Assembly (NCBI GenBank): GCA_035516175.1
Contig: DATJAO010000008.1
Coordinates: forward strand, 1 to 64,000
From: DASPSR01 sp035516175
GTDB taxonomy: Bacteria > Nitrospirota > UBA9217
DNA: 64,000 nt
Direction: 5' to 3'
Positions 53,601 to 63,052 of this stretch are shown here, piece by piece. A program made the translations under genes and the position numbers. Below the pieces are notes generated by a model that worked only from the letters and a program-made list of their open reading frames with translations, was not told the origin of the DNA and made no database searches. How positions within the stretch are numbered: position 1 is the stretch's first letter; each line of letters opens with the position of its first letter.

Positions 53601-56600
53601 ATACGCGGGATAGTCCGTTAGATTGTTGTTGATGTTGAGGTTTCCCTTCGCGCGGAGGGACAGTACTCCGGGATTCGTGTCAGCGCCCAAGAGGGACATC
53701 TCTATGGGTGCATCGATCGTTATATCGCCGCCGGAATTGACCACTTCGATCCCGGGGAGAAGATGGAACGATGAAGAACCTGCGGGCGCGGCCCCCTGGA
53801 GCCGGCCCACGGCGGTGTTCGCCGCGTCATAGGACGCGGCTTCGTTGAGCCAGGTTTGGAATTGTGTGCTTGTTAAAAGGGAGGGGACCGAGTAATCGTA
53901 CCTCTTTACGGCCTCGGCATAGACCGATGCTGCTCCCTGCAGGGTCCCTCCCAGGTTTATCTTCACATCGGTGACGTTACGCTGCGCCCTAAGATAGATC
54001 GTGCCGCCCGTACCTCCTGCGCCCCCGGACACGTCGATCGTCCCATTGACATTGATCCACCCTTGCAAGGGATCAGTGCCAGCGTAAGCGGTGCTGAGAA
54101 GAACGCTACCGCCGGAAGAGCCTGCCGCGGCATTGGTGGCATTGACGCTGCCGCCGGACTGGATGGTCAGGTTGTTCGCGGCGTACAGTTCGACACTGCC
54201 GCCATCCGTCGCGATGATTTGTCCAGCGATATTAATCTGTCCATTGGATGTGGATGTGTCGTCTACCGTCAATTTGATATGACGAGCCTGCAGGATCTGT
54301 CCTGAGGCGATATCGATGTTCCCGGTCCTTGCCCATAGATCGAGGCTCTCGGTGAAACCACCCGAGGCGAGGCGGCTGTTCAGCCCTGCGAGATCGTTGA
54401 TCTGGTCCGTGTGGAGAATGAAAGATCCGCCTTGCCCTATTCGGACGATATCCCCCTGGCTGTCAACCGTATTTTTTGCCGTACCCTTAAGATCACCGTT
54501 GATCAAGACGCCTCCCAGGGGCGCCTGGAGGCTGATTGTTCCTGCGTCGCCCTGGGAATCTGCCGATACATCGATCAATGACGCCGGCTTCACGGTAGCG
54601 CCGTTGGCATCGACAGCTGCGCCTTCCATGACAATGCCGCCGTTAATGGAGTTCAGGAACACCTGTCCTCCCGGAGCGTCAGCGGTGCCCTGTGCGAGGA
54701 TTTGGCTGCCGCTACGCAGCGTGACGCCGTCCGCCTGTCCGGGACCTGTTGCCGAAAGCCTGACAGTACCGCCGTCCACCCGGATCACACCGCCCTGATC
54801 AATCGATCTTCCCTGGAACTCCAGCGTGCCTCCGGGTGATGAAGTCGTGCCTGGTGTCCCGCCGCTGTTGGTTATGGTGATGGACCCCGTGGGGCTCGGA
54901 TTGTTCTGGTCGTTGAGGTAATTGGCGCCCGTATAGACCGTAAACTGCGTGGCGGTAACTGCTGTTGTGGTCGTACCGTTTGAATTATTGGCTGTCTTGG
55001 TCGTACTGGCAGTCGTGATGCGGGCGGCGCCGATAAGCAGGTCCGCGTTTCCGGTGGTCAGGCTGCCCATTCCTATGAAGGTGAGATCGTTCTTGCTGTT
55101 AAGACCAATGGTGGAAAAACCTCCAAAGAGGACATCTCCGGTGCCGATGTTGATCTGATCGGCGTTCACCGTAAAGGCTCCTGCATTCGCTGTGGTGACG
55201 GCGGCTGAGGAAGTTCCCGTATTGGTAAGATTGACGGTCGGGGCAGTCAGGGTCACCGAGGCGCCGCCACTGTTGACGCCAGTTATCTGTGCCGCATTAA
55301 GCGTCAGGCTCTTGCCGGCGGAAAGAGCAGAGCCGCCCGTAAAATCGGTCCTGAACTGAATATCATTCTTACTGATGAGGCTGATGTCACTGAAAGTCGA
55401 GAACCGGTTCCACAGCGTTCCTGTCAGGTACAGGCCCACGTCGGTCGGCGCCTTCCCGTTGTCTCCGCCGAAGAATATAACCGTGCTTTTCAGCGTCAGG
55501 CTGCCACTGTCGGACTTGAGCTCGCCCGAAATGTCCTTTACGTCATTCACATCCAAGGTGATGCTTTGGGAGGCGTACACGGAAGCACCGGAAGCGATCG
55601 CGAGCTCGCCGGGAGTGGAAAGAGAGATCCGGTCAGTTCCGCTCATTCCCGTGGTGGTCTGGACAACGCCAAGCTTTGCACCGGACTCAACGGTCACCGC
55701 CTGGTTCGCGCTCAGGGTAAGAACATCAGCATCCAGCGCTGCGCCTGACCTGACAGTCACGCTGTTCGTATTGCCGTTCCCCAGGTCGACCTCGCTGAAG
55801 CCCTTGCCTGACAGGCTGTCGGCTGATACGTTCATGGTCCCCTGCGTGATGCCGGCAGCTGCAAGGGGCGTCCCGAACTGAAAGTCGGCCGGCAAAGGCG
55901 ATGCGGCAGACGACTGCACGAAAACGTCCGTTGCGGCGAGGCTGATCTTGCCGCCCTGATAACCGCTCAGCGCCGCGGCGTTGAGTTTGCCGTCGAGAAC
56001 CGTTGTATTTCCTGCGATTATTATGTCGCCCGCATTGCCGGATACAAATGAGTCCGGCTTCACATAGCTCCCCTCCGTCGCAATGACCTCGGCCGCGGTC
56101 CGAACGCTGTACACCTGCGGCCGTGTGCTCTTTATCGATGTATCCGCGATAGCCGTGAATCCGACAGTAAGGGGGTACCCGTCTATTGACAGCGCTCCTG
56201 GCCCCGGGAGGGAAGTGGTCGACTGCGCCTCGATAATGTACGCCCCAGGCATGAACGCGAACCGTGCATTCTGGGGATCCTTTGCATCCAGAGGGAGCAG
56301 GGTATACAATCCTGCGCTGAGGCCTCCCCCGCCTTGGAGATATACCGTGGTACCCGGCATCGGAAAGGAATCCGCTTTAAACACGATATAGCGTCCAGAT
56401 TTCGTGAGCGGATCAACGGAACCTTGCACTCCTGGCTGGAACGTGTACGCAAATACCGAACCGCCCCCGGAAACATCGATCACGGACCCCTCCCGGGCAA
56501 TGACTTCGTCGGCATTCATGGTGATGCTTTTCTGGGGAAGACTGTCTTGCGTGAATAACGATGCTGAGCCGGACTGAACGTTCGGGTTGGCCTTATCCTG

Positions 56601-59600
56601 AACGAGCCAAAGGTTGTTCGAATCGATCGCGCCGTAATTTACATCAAAATCCGGGCTCCCTGCAGTCGTCAAAACACTGCCGTCGTCAAGATAGATTCGT
56701 TTTCCCGGCGCGCTAAGCGTGATGGTCCCCATCGGCGCCGCAACTGTCACGTCTTTTTTCAACTCGATCCCGCCGAGGCCCTCGATAGTCAGGTTACCGC
56801 CCGCTGAATAGATGGGTGTGTCAACGGCGTTGTCTGTGTTCCCGACGGTGTGCTGCAGAGTTACTTTTCCATTGGCATGCACGGTGTAGTCAGAGTATAT
56901 ACTGGGATAGATATTGTTCCCGTATGACCTGGTTGTATTTGAATAGAAGGCACCCGGATATAGGCGTGCCGCATCAAGTACGAGGTTGCCCGTTGTTCGG
57001 AGTGTACCGGGATAGACCGCCGTTGCCTTGGAACAATCGCCACCCACGCAATTATTGTCATACAAAACCTGGCTCAGCCGGATGTCCCGGTCGGTCTGCA
57101 GGGTTACATCCCGGAATCCATCGAGTTGAATGTCGCCGATGACATCGATAAAGCCGCTGTGCAGTGCGCCCGAAGGATCGGTCCATCCTCCGGCCAGAGT
57201 AAGGCTGCCGGCCGCCGGCATTACCGGCTGCGTCTCTACAGGGGGAGACATTTTCGAACTGTTCGTCAAGACGATCCAGGGTGAGCTGAGCGTGACCGTG
57301 TTTCCGGCGCCGATGATATTCGGCGCATCAAGTGTCAGCTTCCTGGGGATAACGTAACTTATGCCGCCGCCGTCGAAATTAAGAGTGGCATTGCTCCTGA
57401 ACGTCAGATCGTCGAAGCCTGTGGAAAGAAAATAGCCGATATAGTCGCTGATGGACATCTCGTTGGCCTTGGCAATACTGGACGGGTCCGGGTACGTATA
57501 GGTCATTGCGAGCGTGCCCCCGCTGATGCCGCTCAGACCATTCAGTTGCGCTCTATTTGCGACGATGGCGCCTTTCAAATCCGGAACCCCCCCGTAGGTC
57601 AAGGAGACACTCCCGGGACTGCCCGCTGTTTCATATGTGCTGATTTTTCCGTCTGAAAGGACCGAATTCTGGACCATATCTGAACCCGAAACATCTATCA
57701 GTGCCGTGGCAGCGATGGTCAAATTTCCGGTATTAACGGCATTCAATATCGGAGTGGCGATGAGGGACACGGTACCGCCATTAATGGGTTGATAGTTAAT
57801 CGGGTTACCATTCGGTGTCGATGACGGATTGGGCCGGTTGTACCCATTTGCCAGAATGCTGGCGCTGTCCCCGATCAGAAGATTGCCGCCCGTTGCCGTT
57901 ATAGTAATATTCCCGGCCCGCGAATCCAGTTCCCCGTACACGGTCACGTTCGGCCCAGACAGGGATATGGAGCTGGAACTACCGGTTGTTCCGGGCGTGG
58001 TTTGGACAACAGCTCCGTCGGAGACAGAAAGTTTCGGTGCATTGGGATCTGAAATAGAACGCAGGTTATTGGTAAAAAGTCCGCTGCTGCCGCCAAATGG
58101 AACCCCGGCGCTTGCGACAAATTTTGACGGACCGGCCATATATAATTGGGCATCGTCAAGCTGGATCAGGTCCGGTTTTCCCGGCACACTATCCCCGGTC
58201 AGAACCTGTCCATCTATTGTCGCGCGGGTTCCGGATCCGGAATTCAGCGGGTTATTCAGCCTGTACGGCGATGGGCCGAATTTTGAGTCCTTATCGATTA
58301 TGACATCGTTAACGCTGTTGAGCGTGATGCTGGTGAAACCTGTGCTCTTTAATAGATCATCGGGAAGATACAACACGCCTTTCATGTCAGCCGGGGGTTG
58401 TGATCGGGACGGATCGGCGGACAGCGGATCAAAGTCGTTCCAGGTGTAGTTCCCGGGAATCGAGGATGCAGGAGCCACGGTAATGTTCGGCGCTGCCAGC
58501 TGTATTTGGCCACCACTGAGATTTCCGTTCGGATCGGCGAGCGCATAGCCTCTGATATCTCCATCCAGCTGGATATTCGCGCCTTGAATGCTCAACGACC
58601 CTGCATTCCCTCCGGTGATATTGCCCTTTTGGTTGATGGTGTAACCGCCGCTCACATCCACAATTGCGCCCGTTTGGATGAAGACGCCGGCCCCCTGATC
58701 CGTATTATCCTTGATCACGATAGTCCCGCCGTTCACGCGGCCGGAACCAAGAACGTCATTTCCATTTGTACCGGTCTGGCTGTTATCGATCCGCTCCCCT
58801 GATGTGTCAAGAACGCTTTTTTTCCCGAGGATAATCCTCTCGCTAAGACCGTTGGGGAGTGATACAGGGTTAGGATTGAGATTGCCGGAGCTATCACGCT
58901 CACCCGTGGAATTCTGAACGGCGAACAAGGTAATGGTTCCTCCCGGTACAGTGATATCGCCTTCGTGATCGATTAATCGGGTACTTGCTGTGAACGACCC
59001 GCCCGGCTGAAGCGTAAGGGCTGCATCAACAGCCGTCGAAATGGTCAGGTCTGCGGTGAGATTCACCGCGCCCAGGTGCGCATCGTTCAGGATCTTGGCT
59101 GATACCAGCGTGGTTTGCCCGGCTGGCAACGGAATTCCCGTCGCATGGTCCGTTTGAGTATCTGTTTCAGAAACTACCGCGATATTCGATGTCCCCATTA
59201 TCGATAGCGATCCTGCTTGCGGCATTTCGAGGCCACGCGTTTTGGAAAGCATCAGGGCTTCATTATAATCATTGGCCGTAGAATAATTACTTTGCATGGT
59301 CAAGGCATTTTGGTACGTGCCGCGTGTCACACTGCCGTTCAGCTGCCCGTTCAGAACGATCATGGGCGCTTTGAGAGAAAGCGAGCCTGCGTCGCCGCCT
59401 GTGGTATAGCCGTTAACATACGTCATAACCGGCGACGCCCCGCCATAGTAAAGACCTGTGTAGGACTCCTGGATGCCGAAGCGATTGTAGATCTTTTCGT
59501 AGTTACCCAGGATCGCGTTGTATTGGATATCCTCAGGAGCATTGCTGATGTCATAGATTTTCGTGCCTGACAGCAATTTCGTTGTGTTTACCAGGCCGGC

Positions 59601-61277
59601 CTGATATTGGATGGCGCCGCCTGAAAAATCGAGCGAGGCCCCTTGCTTGATGTCGATACCGCCGTTGGCCGCGGTTATGCTGATGTTTCCGGTTTGGGGC
59701 TGATAGACCCAATAGTCTGGCACTTGGCCCGTTGGATCATGCACCAAGTACTTTCTTATATCCCCGCCAATGAGCCGCTCCTGCGCCGTCTTGTCTTGTG
59801 TCAGCAGGGTTTGTGAGATATCCCCTATGGCGGACCCTGAAGCGAGTGTGGTCGTAATTTTCGCCCCCTGCAGTACTCCGCCCTTCTGATCGTATGCGTC
59901 CCTGAGTTCGACGCTGTTTAGTGCAAAATTCGAGAGGACCGCCACCGGGAGGTCCGCCTTGACGCCGCTCACATCGATGCCGCTGGTCGATTCCATGGTG
60001 ACCTGGTTGGCGGCCATTAGCGTAACATTCCCTGCCGGCGCAATAATCTTCCCCCCGAGATCGATTTGCAATGCGGCAGTGTTGCTGATCAAACCTCCTA
60101 TAAACACATTCGGCTGGATATCAAAGGTATCGCTCACCGTGCGGGGCTGGCCTGTCTGCGGGTCCAGCGAGTCGTCGACGGGCAGTTCGACACTGCTGTC
60201 CGCGCCTGTGGTGATTTTGTTCGCGGCCCTCAGTTCCACCTGGCCTTTATTGTTTTGAAAGGCAGTCACGGAGCGGATGACGCCCCATTGTTCGACGTTG
60301 TTGCCGTACATGCCGACCAAGCCGCCGTCGGCGTGCAATATCCCACCTTCCTGGTTCACGGCCTTGCCGAACGTCGCATCAGTGCTCTTGGGCGCGTTAA
60401 TGAAGTCATCGTTGATCAAGACATAATAGCCCGATCTCGAAAGATCGTTTGAACCGGGCGACATCAATGTCACGTCCGTGCCTGCTGCAAGACCGATCTG
60501 CCCTGCGGGCGCATTAATGGTGCCGAAGTTTTCAACGCGGGGAGCCATGAGAAAAACGTATCCGCCGTTTGCAGCGTTGATCTCCCCGAAATTCGAGAGC
60601 GCGGCTAACGTGTCCGGGCTGCTCAGGTTCTGGTAGTTTTCCAGTATGAAGTGGAGGATATTGTTCAGAAAGTCGCTATCATGAATGTTGAGCGCAGAGG
60701 CTATCAGGCTGTTCACGTTCACCGTCGAACCGGGCCCGAACAGGATCCCGTTCTGGTTGATGAGGTAGATCTTGCCGTCCGCCGACAGTTTTCCGTAGAT
60801 CTGGCTGGGATTGGCGTCCCAGATGCGGTTGAGAGCCGCCCAGCTTGCATTTCCCTGCTGATTGAAATAGACCGACGAGTTGCTGCCGATATTGAATGTT
60901 TGCCAGTTTATGATCGCGTTCTGCTGGTTCTGATACACCGTGACCTGGCCGCTATCGGCATTGCCGCTGGTCTCGATGCCTTGATTTCCCTTGCTGGTAT
61001 CGAGTCCCGTGTTGTTGCCCGGTAACACGACCGGGACTTCATTGGCCGGTACAGCGGGAACCAAAGCCTTGTTGTAAAAGCCGGGGATGGCCAGTGGTGC
61101 ATTGCTCGGTGCCCCGGGAACAGTCGCCGCAGGTGCAGCCATGACCGGCGGTCGCACGGCAACCGATCCCCCAAATCCGGGGATAGAAACGACGGACCCG
61201 GCAAGTGCTGATTGGGGGAACAGAATGAGCGCGCAGCACAACAGGCGAAGCAGGGTCTGAACAATGTCGGTCTTCAT
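50655..61277 (-). CDS. Giant TpsA/filamentous-haemagglutinin-like exoprotein
   Basis: This 3540-residue secreted protein is the substrate of the TpsB pore encoded just upstream. It has a signal peptide (about 1-26, SALA-GSVV). The TPS secretion domain (about 80-330) contains QNAIINWQTFNIGSNSSVYF and INQNGILFGPGSTVNV, the NQNG/NPNGI-type motifs needed for export. About 3000 residues of right-handed beta-helix follow, rich in Gly, Asn, Ser, Thr and Asp, with repeated IDVSGG, ITA..GG and LSAG elements. The C-terminus (after about 3490) is an acidic/basic low-complexity tail (DDNNK repeats). I see no haemagglutinin toxin domain or sorting signal. Probably a fibrous surface adhesin or filament of >100 nm. 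GGGAGG precedes the ATG. Confidence 0.93.
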   Translation of the reverse strand: MKTDIVQTLLRLLCCALILFPQSALAGSVVSIPGFGGSVAVRPPVMAAPAATVPGAPSNAPLAIPGFYNKALVPAVPANEVPVVLPGNNTGLDTSKGNQGIETSGNADSGQVTVYQNQQNAIINWQTFNIGSNSSVYFNQQGNASWAALNRIWDANPSQIYGKLSADGKIYLINQNGILFGPGSTVNVNSLIASALNIHDSDFLNNILHFILENYQNLSSPDTLAALSNFGEINAANGGYVFLMAPRVENFGTINAPAGQIGLAAGTDVTLMSPGSNDLSRSGYYVLINDDFINAPKSTDATFGKAVNQEGGILHADGGLVGMYGNNVEQWGVIRSVTAFQNNKGQVELRAANKITTGADSSVELPVDDSLDPQTGQPRTVSDTFDIQPNVFIGGLISNTAALQIDLGGKIIAPAGNVTLMAANQVTMESTSGIDVSGVKADLPVAVLSNFALNSVELRDAYDQKGGVLQGAKITTTLASGSAIGDISQTLLTQDKTAQERLIGGDIRKYLVHDPTGQVPDYWVYQPQTGNISITAANGGIDIKQGASLDFSGGAIQYQAGLVNTTKLLSGTKIYDISNAPEDIQYNAILGNYEKIYNRFGIQESYTGLYYGGASPVMTYVNGYTTGGDAGSLSLKAPMIVLNGQLNGSVTRGTYQNALTMQSNYSTANDYNEALMLSKTRGLEMPQAGSLSIMGTSNIAVVSETDTQTDHATGIPLPAGQTTLVSAKILNDAHLGAVNLTADLTISTAVDAALTLQPGGSFTASTRLIDHEGDITVPGGTITLFAVQNSTGERDSSGNLNPNPVSLPNGLSERIILGKKSVLDTSGERIDNSQTGTNGNDVLGSGRVNGGTIVIKDNTDQGAGVFIQTGAIVDVSGGYTINQKGNITGGNAGSLSIQGANIQLDGDIRGYALADPNGNLSGGQIQLAAPNITVAPASSIPGNYTWNDFDPLSADPSRSQPPADMKGVLYLPDDLLKSTGFTSITLNSVNDVIIDKDSKFGPSPYRLNNPLNSGSGTRATIDGQVLTGDSVPGKPDLIQLDDAQLYMAGPSKFVASAGVPFGGSSGLFTNNLRSISDPNAPKLSVSDGAVVQTTPGTTGSSSSISLSGPNVTVYGELDSRAGNITITATGGNLLIGDSASILANGYNRPNPSSTPNGNPINYQPINGGTVSLIATPILNAVNTGNLTIAATALIDVSGSDMVQNSVLSDGKISTYETAGSPGSVSLTYGGVPDLKGAIVANRAQLNGLSGISGGTLAMTYTYPDPSSIAKANEMSISDYIGYFLSTGFDDLTFRSNATLNFDGGGISYVIPRKLTLDAPNIIGAGNTVTLSSPWIVLTNSSKMSPPVETQPVMPAAGSLTLAGGWTDPSGALHSGFIDVIGDIQLDGFRDVTLQTDRDIRLSQVLYDNNCVGGDCSKATAVYPGTLRTTGNLVLDAARLYPGAFYSNTTRSYGNNIYPSIYSDYTVHANGKVTLQHTVGNTDNAVDTPIYSAGGNLTIEGLGGIELKKDVTVAAPMGTITLSAPGKRIYLDDGSVLTTAGSPDFDVNYGAIDSNNLWLVQDKANPNVQSGSASLFTQDSLPQKSITMNADEVIAREGSVIDVSGGGSVFAYTFQPGVQGSVDPLTKSGRYIVFKADSFPMPGTTVYLQGGGGLSAGLYTLLPLDAKDPQNARFAFMPGAYIIEAQSTTSLPGPGALSIDGYPLTVGFTAIADTSIKSTRPQVYSVRTAAEVIATEGSYVKPDSFVSGNAGDIIIAGNTTVLDGKLNAAALSGYQGGKISLAATDVFVQSSAASPLPADFQFGTPLAAAGITQGTMNVSADSLSGKGFSEVDLGNGNTNSVTVRSGAALDADVLTLSANQAVTVESGAKLGVVQTTTGMSGTDRISLSTPGELAIASGASVYASQSITLDVNDVKDISGELKSDSGSLTLKSTVIFFGGDNGKAPTDVGLYLTGTLWNRFSTFSDISLISKNDIQFRTDFTGGSALSAGKSLTLNAAQITGVNSGGASVTLTAPTVNLTNTGTSSAAVTTANAGAFTVNADQINIGTGDVLFGGFSTIGLNSKNDLTFIGMGSLTTGNADLLIGAARITTASTTKTANNSNGTTTTAVTATQFTVYTGANYLNDQNNPSPTGSITITNSGGTPGTTSSPGGTLEFQGRSIDQGGVIRVDGGTVRLSATGPGQADGVTLRSGSQILAQGTADAPGGQVFLNSINGGIVMEGAAVDANGATVKPASLIDVSADSQGDAGTISLQAPLGGVLINGDLKGTAKNTVDSQGDIVRIGQGGSFILHTDQINDLAGLNSRLASGGFTESLDLWARTGNIDIASGQILQARHIKLTVDDTSTSNGQINIAGQIIATDGGSVELYAANNLTIQSGGSVNATNAAAGSSGGSVLLSTAYAGTDPLQGWINVNGTIDVSGGAGGTGGTIYLRAQRNVTDVKINLGGTLQGAASVYAEAVKRYDYSVPSLLTSTQFQTWLNEAASYDAANTAVGRLQGAAPAGSSSFHLLPGIEVVNSGGDITIDAPIEMSLLGADTNPGVLSLRAKGNLNINNNLTDYPAYAASGNNPVTSLPSGRNSWGFNLAAGADTSSADPLAVNSMGTGALTIANNTVVYTESAPILFASGGDTFIGTGPQIAYVYPNYMISPAMYYNLASFSGSIRGNVGRDLSVAGAIQTATGDIDISVGRNLNLLAGGDYNNPGAGAIRTTGQLTSTDAVGTSPLDPTPIDPATGQPFNKTAIQQSDLNGTYYWRYDNGGNVTLSVGGNAGKLNSSGMWVTADGGAWDYFSPIDVTINSHPSTYGLFSADYLYGTAGLSTMGGGNLSVRTGGDFLAQAGTFGAGDLTIYSGGDINGRFLNHGSTDEAGRAEIHAQGNFGAYNPASLENDRAQIELFNSKMNVTAQGEMQIGAILNPSLASDEIDQYRASNFVYLSYTPETTISLKAGTDITLAGRSPFYANPVASQIYERVLPANVNVVAGGDILLLNDFTLASASDGNLILHAGGDVIGQVNNGSGGQRSARILVSDMAPNNWYGLFYVYGDTDQKGGWIASRTVVNRHGIYNPIDQSMSVPEDGPLHTGDPTAIEIHADRDITGLNLMLPKKAEVTAGRDITNITYEGQNIAPDDISMIQAGRDISMQYVKASDSAAQGGLIQGGPGTFLIQAGGSIDLGSLSGGIQEIGNGNNPALATGATGRSSLVVLSGYGFDQSSADIEAFFKTIRDAGDQYAKLMAQGSRDEADQLLQTTRQDTIEPLLGKPSGPGDINMTSSQISTSNAASDISIIANGDLNLGKTALPSATAVNTTSGITTANGGAINIFTVKDVNVQESRVMTFFSLQDMIDNGITADDIQSGKATFGDITVWSDQGSINAGRGSRTAVSASPPKLVPVPGAPGVYRKVFTPPAVGSGIRALTYGENAPIPGNVHLFAPTGVIDAGEAGIAGGKITLAALQVNNASNINFSAGSVGLPQASEGSASLGALTGTTSATQTSQLTADASGLTAAKVQASQMVEDIIAKWLEVKVIDFVEEDDNNKDDNNKDDKKKEE
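50679..50708 (-). repeat. 15-bp tandem repeat at the 3' end of tpsA
   Basis: Two identical units CTTATTGTTATCATC (plus strand) at 50679-50693 and 50694-50708 encode DDNNK twice near the protein end. Partial copies flank them. Copy number could change by slippage without breaking frame. Confidence 0.8.
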
Positions 61278-61444
61278 GGTTGCCTCCCGTACACCAGACG
61301 ATGCCTTTCCTTCTCTTAATTGTGGATACCATTAACAGGACAATGTCACTCTTTTTTGAGGGATATCAACAAATATCTTATGATGTCAAGAGGACGATAT
61401 CAGCCCCGGGAATCGCTAACTGGGTCAGCAAAGAACATCCCCGC
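61278..61444. other. Spacer between tpsB and tpsA
   Basis: 167 bases with no gene. A perfect TTGACA on the minus strand (61389-61384) is followed only by a weak -10-like sequence (GATATC) at the right distance, so an extra promoter for tpsA is possible but not convincing. Confidence 0.4.
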
Positions 61445-63052
61445 TCAGAACAGGGCTCTTACTTTGAAATAGGACCTCTGGTCATGCTTTTCGGTCTGGT
61501 CCGTGGCGCGCAGCGCCACGGACCAGTCCAGTTCATACTCCAGATTCTTCGCTATCGAACCTCGTATTCCGGCGCCTGACCCCGACAATCTAATGCTATT
61601 ATCCTGGCCGGGCAACGCCTCTTTGATCGTCAGCGACGCGAAGTCATAGAAGATAAAAGGGCTTATTTGAACCTTCTTTCCCATCGCGGTCCGTCCAAGA
61701 GGGTCAGGAAAGGAAAGTTCAAACATCCCATGCAGCGCATTATCGCCTAGTACCTCGCTTTCCTTATACCCCCGTACGCTTTCCATCCCGCCCGCAGTGT
61801 ACTGCTCGCTGTTGATAAGCGGCTGATCGGCTACCTGGCCGTCCACTTTCAAAGATAGGTTCATGCCCCAAGTCAGTTTCTGCATGCGCAGCGCGCTTGC
61901 TGTGAAGACGAGGTAGTTCGCAGATGCCTTGTAGCGGCTGGTCTCGAACTTCATTTCTTGATTGCTGGATGACCGGAAGTTCATGTTCAATCCTGCGCCA
62001 AACTGGCTCATCCCACCCCATTTATCCGGTAAAGAAGAGCTGTAGGAAAACGAAAACGGTGTATATTGAACCGGGATATCTTCCGTTGTCGTCTGTGCAA
62101 TTTCTGTTGTAGTCGGTGTTGTCTGGTGTATGCTTTTGTAATCGAGACCCAGAGTAAGCGTATGAGAATACAATTGGTACTCGGGCAGCATCACAACATA
62201 GCGCGTGCCGAAGATATCCCCTTTTCCCACTATTTGGAAGCCTTCGCCGAATGCGGTATTGCTATTCGACCATATGCCGTAAAACGCCCACTGGTCGTCC
62301 TTTTGCCACGGCGCAGGCAACGTATAGGAGGCGCTCAACGCCTGCACCTGATCCGCATTCTGCGGCGATATCTGGTACTGAAAGGAAAGGGAATGCTCAC
62401 GCTGCCAGAGATTGTCATAGTGGATTGCCGCATTGAGCCGCAACGGCTCCGTGTCAGGGCTCGCCCGGTTGTTCAGTTCCAGAAACCCGTGCAGGGGAAG
62501 ATGATCCTCCACCCTGAGTTCAACATCGATAGTCCCCACTTCCTTGCCTGGCGACATCACTGGTTCCACCTTTAAATCCTGGCTTCTGTTCAGCTGCGAA
62601 AGCTCCTGTTGGACCTGAGGCAGGTAGAGGATGGCACCAGGCGTGAAGGACGGCAGGTCCTTCAACATCTTTTCCCTGGTAAAATACCGGTTGCCAGTGA
62701 CCTTCACCCTGCCGATCCGGCTCTCGATCACCTGCAGTTTGACGATGCCGTCTTGCAGGGTCTGTTCCGGGATGTTCACCATCACGGCCGGATACCCGGC
62801 ATCGTGGTATTTCTTTTCCAGCGAATCGCGCGCCTTTTCCACATCCGCCGCGGTCCTGTTGGAACCGGTGTACAGGATGACCGCGGTGCGAATCTGGTCA
62901 TCGGTGAACAGAGTGTTGCCGGTCACCTCGAAAGCCTTGATCGCGAAGCCTGCTTCGCCGGTTTCTTCGGCGATACCCGGTCGGGACAGGATAGCCGTGC
63001 ATACCATGACCATGACCATTACTCGAATGAGAAGCCGACCAATCGTTTTCAC
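61445..63052 (-). CDS. TpsB-family outer-membrane secretion pore (FhaC/ShlB-like)
   Basis: The 535-residue protein has a signal peptide (about 1-27) and two POTRA domains. The first (about 33-108) opens AIKAFEVTGNTLFTDDQI; the second (about 109-185) includes SRIGRVKVTGNRYFTREKML and SVDVELRVEDHLPLHGFLEL-type text. A 16-strand barrel follows with the L6 motif VRGYKE (about 420) and a C-terminal Phe. FhaC-type proteins export a TpsA partner across the outer membrane by recognising its TPS domain. The GTG start overlaps the upstream stop (GTGA). The C-terminus ends in ALF, as in BamA clients. Confidence 0.93.
   Translation of the reverse strand: MKTIGRLLIRVMVMVMVCTAILSRPGIAEETGEAGFAIKAFEVTGNTLFTDDQIRTAVILYTGSNRTAADVEKARDSLEKKYHDAGYPAVMVNIPEQTLQDGIVKLQVIESRIGRVKVTGNRYFTREKMLKDLPSFTPGAILYLPQVQQELSQLNRSQDLKVEPVMSPGKEVGTIDVELRVEDHLPLHGFLELNNRASPDTEPLRLNAAIHYDNLWQREHSLSFQYQISPQNADQVQALSASYTLPAPWQKDDQWAFYGIWSNSNTAFGEGFQIVGKGDIFGTRYVVMLPEYQLYSHTLTLGLDYKSIHQTTPTTTEIAQTTTEDIPVQYTPFSFSYSSSLPDKWGGMSQFGAGLNMNFRSSSNQEMKFETSRYKASANYLVFTASALRMQKLTWGMNLSLKVDGQVADQPLINSEQYTAGGMESVRGYKESEVLGDNALHGMFELSFPDPLGRTAMGKKVQISPFIFYDFASLTIKEALPGQDNSIRLSGSGAGIRGSIAKNLEYELDWSVALRATDQTEKHDQRSYFKVRALF

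Noticed and set aside
61366..61389. A promoter directly upstream of tpsA
   Set aside because: There is a perfect TTGACA, but the -10 position has only a weak GATATC; not enough to call.
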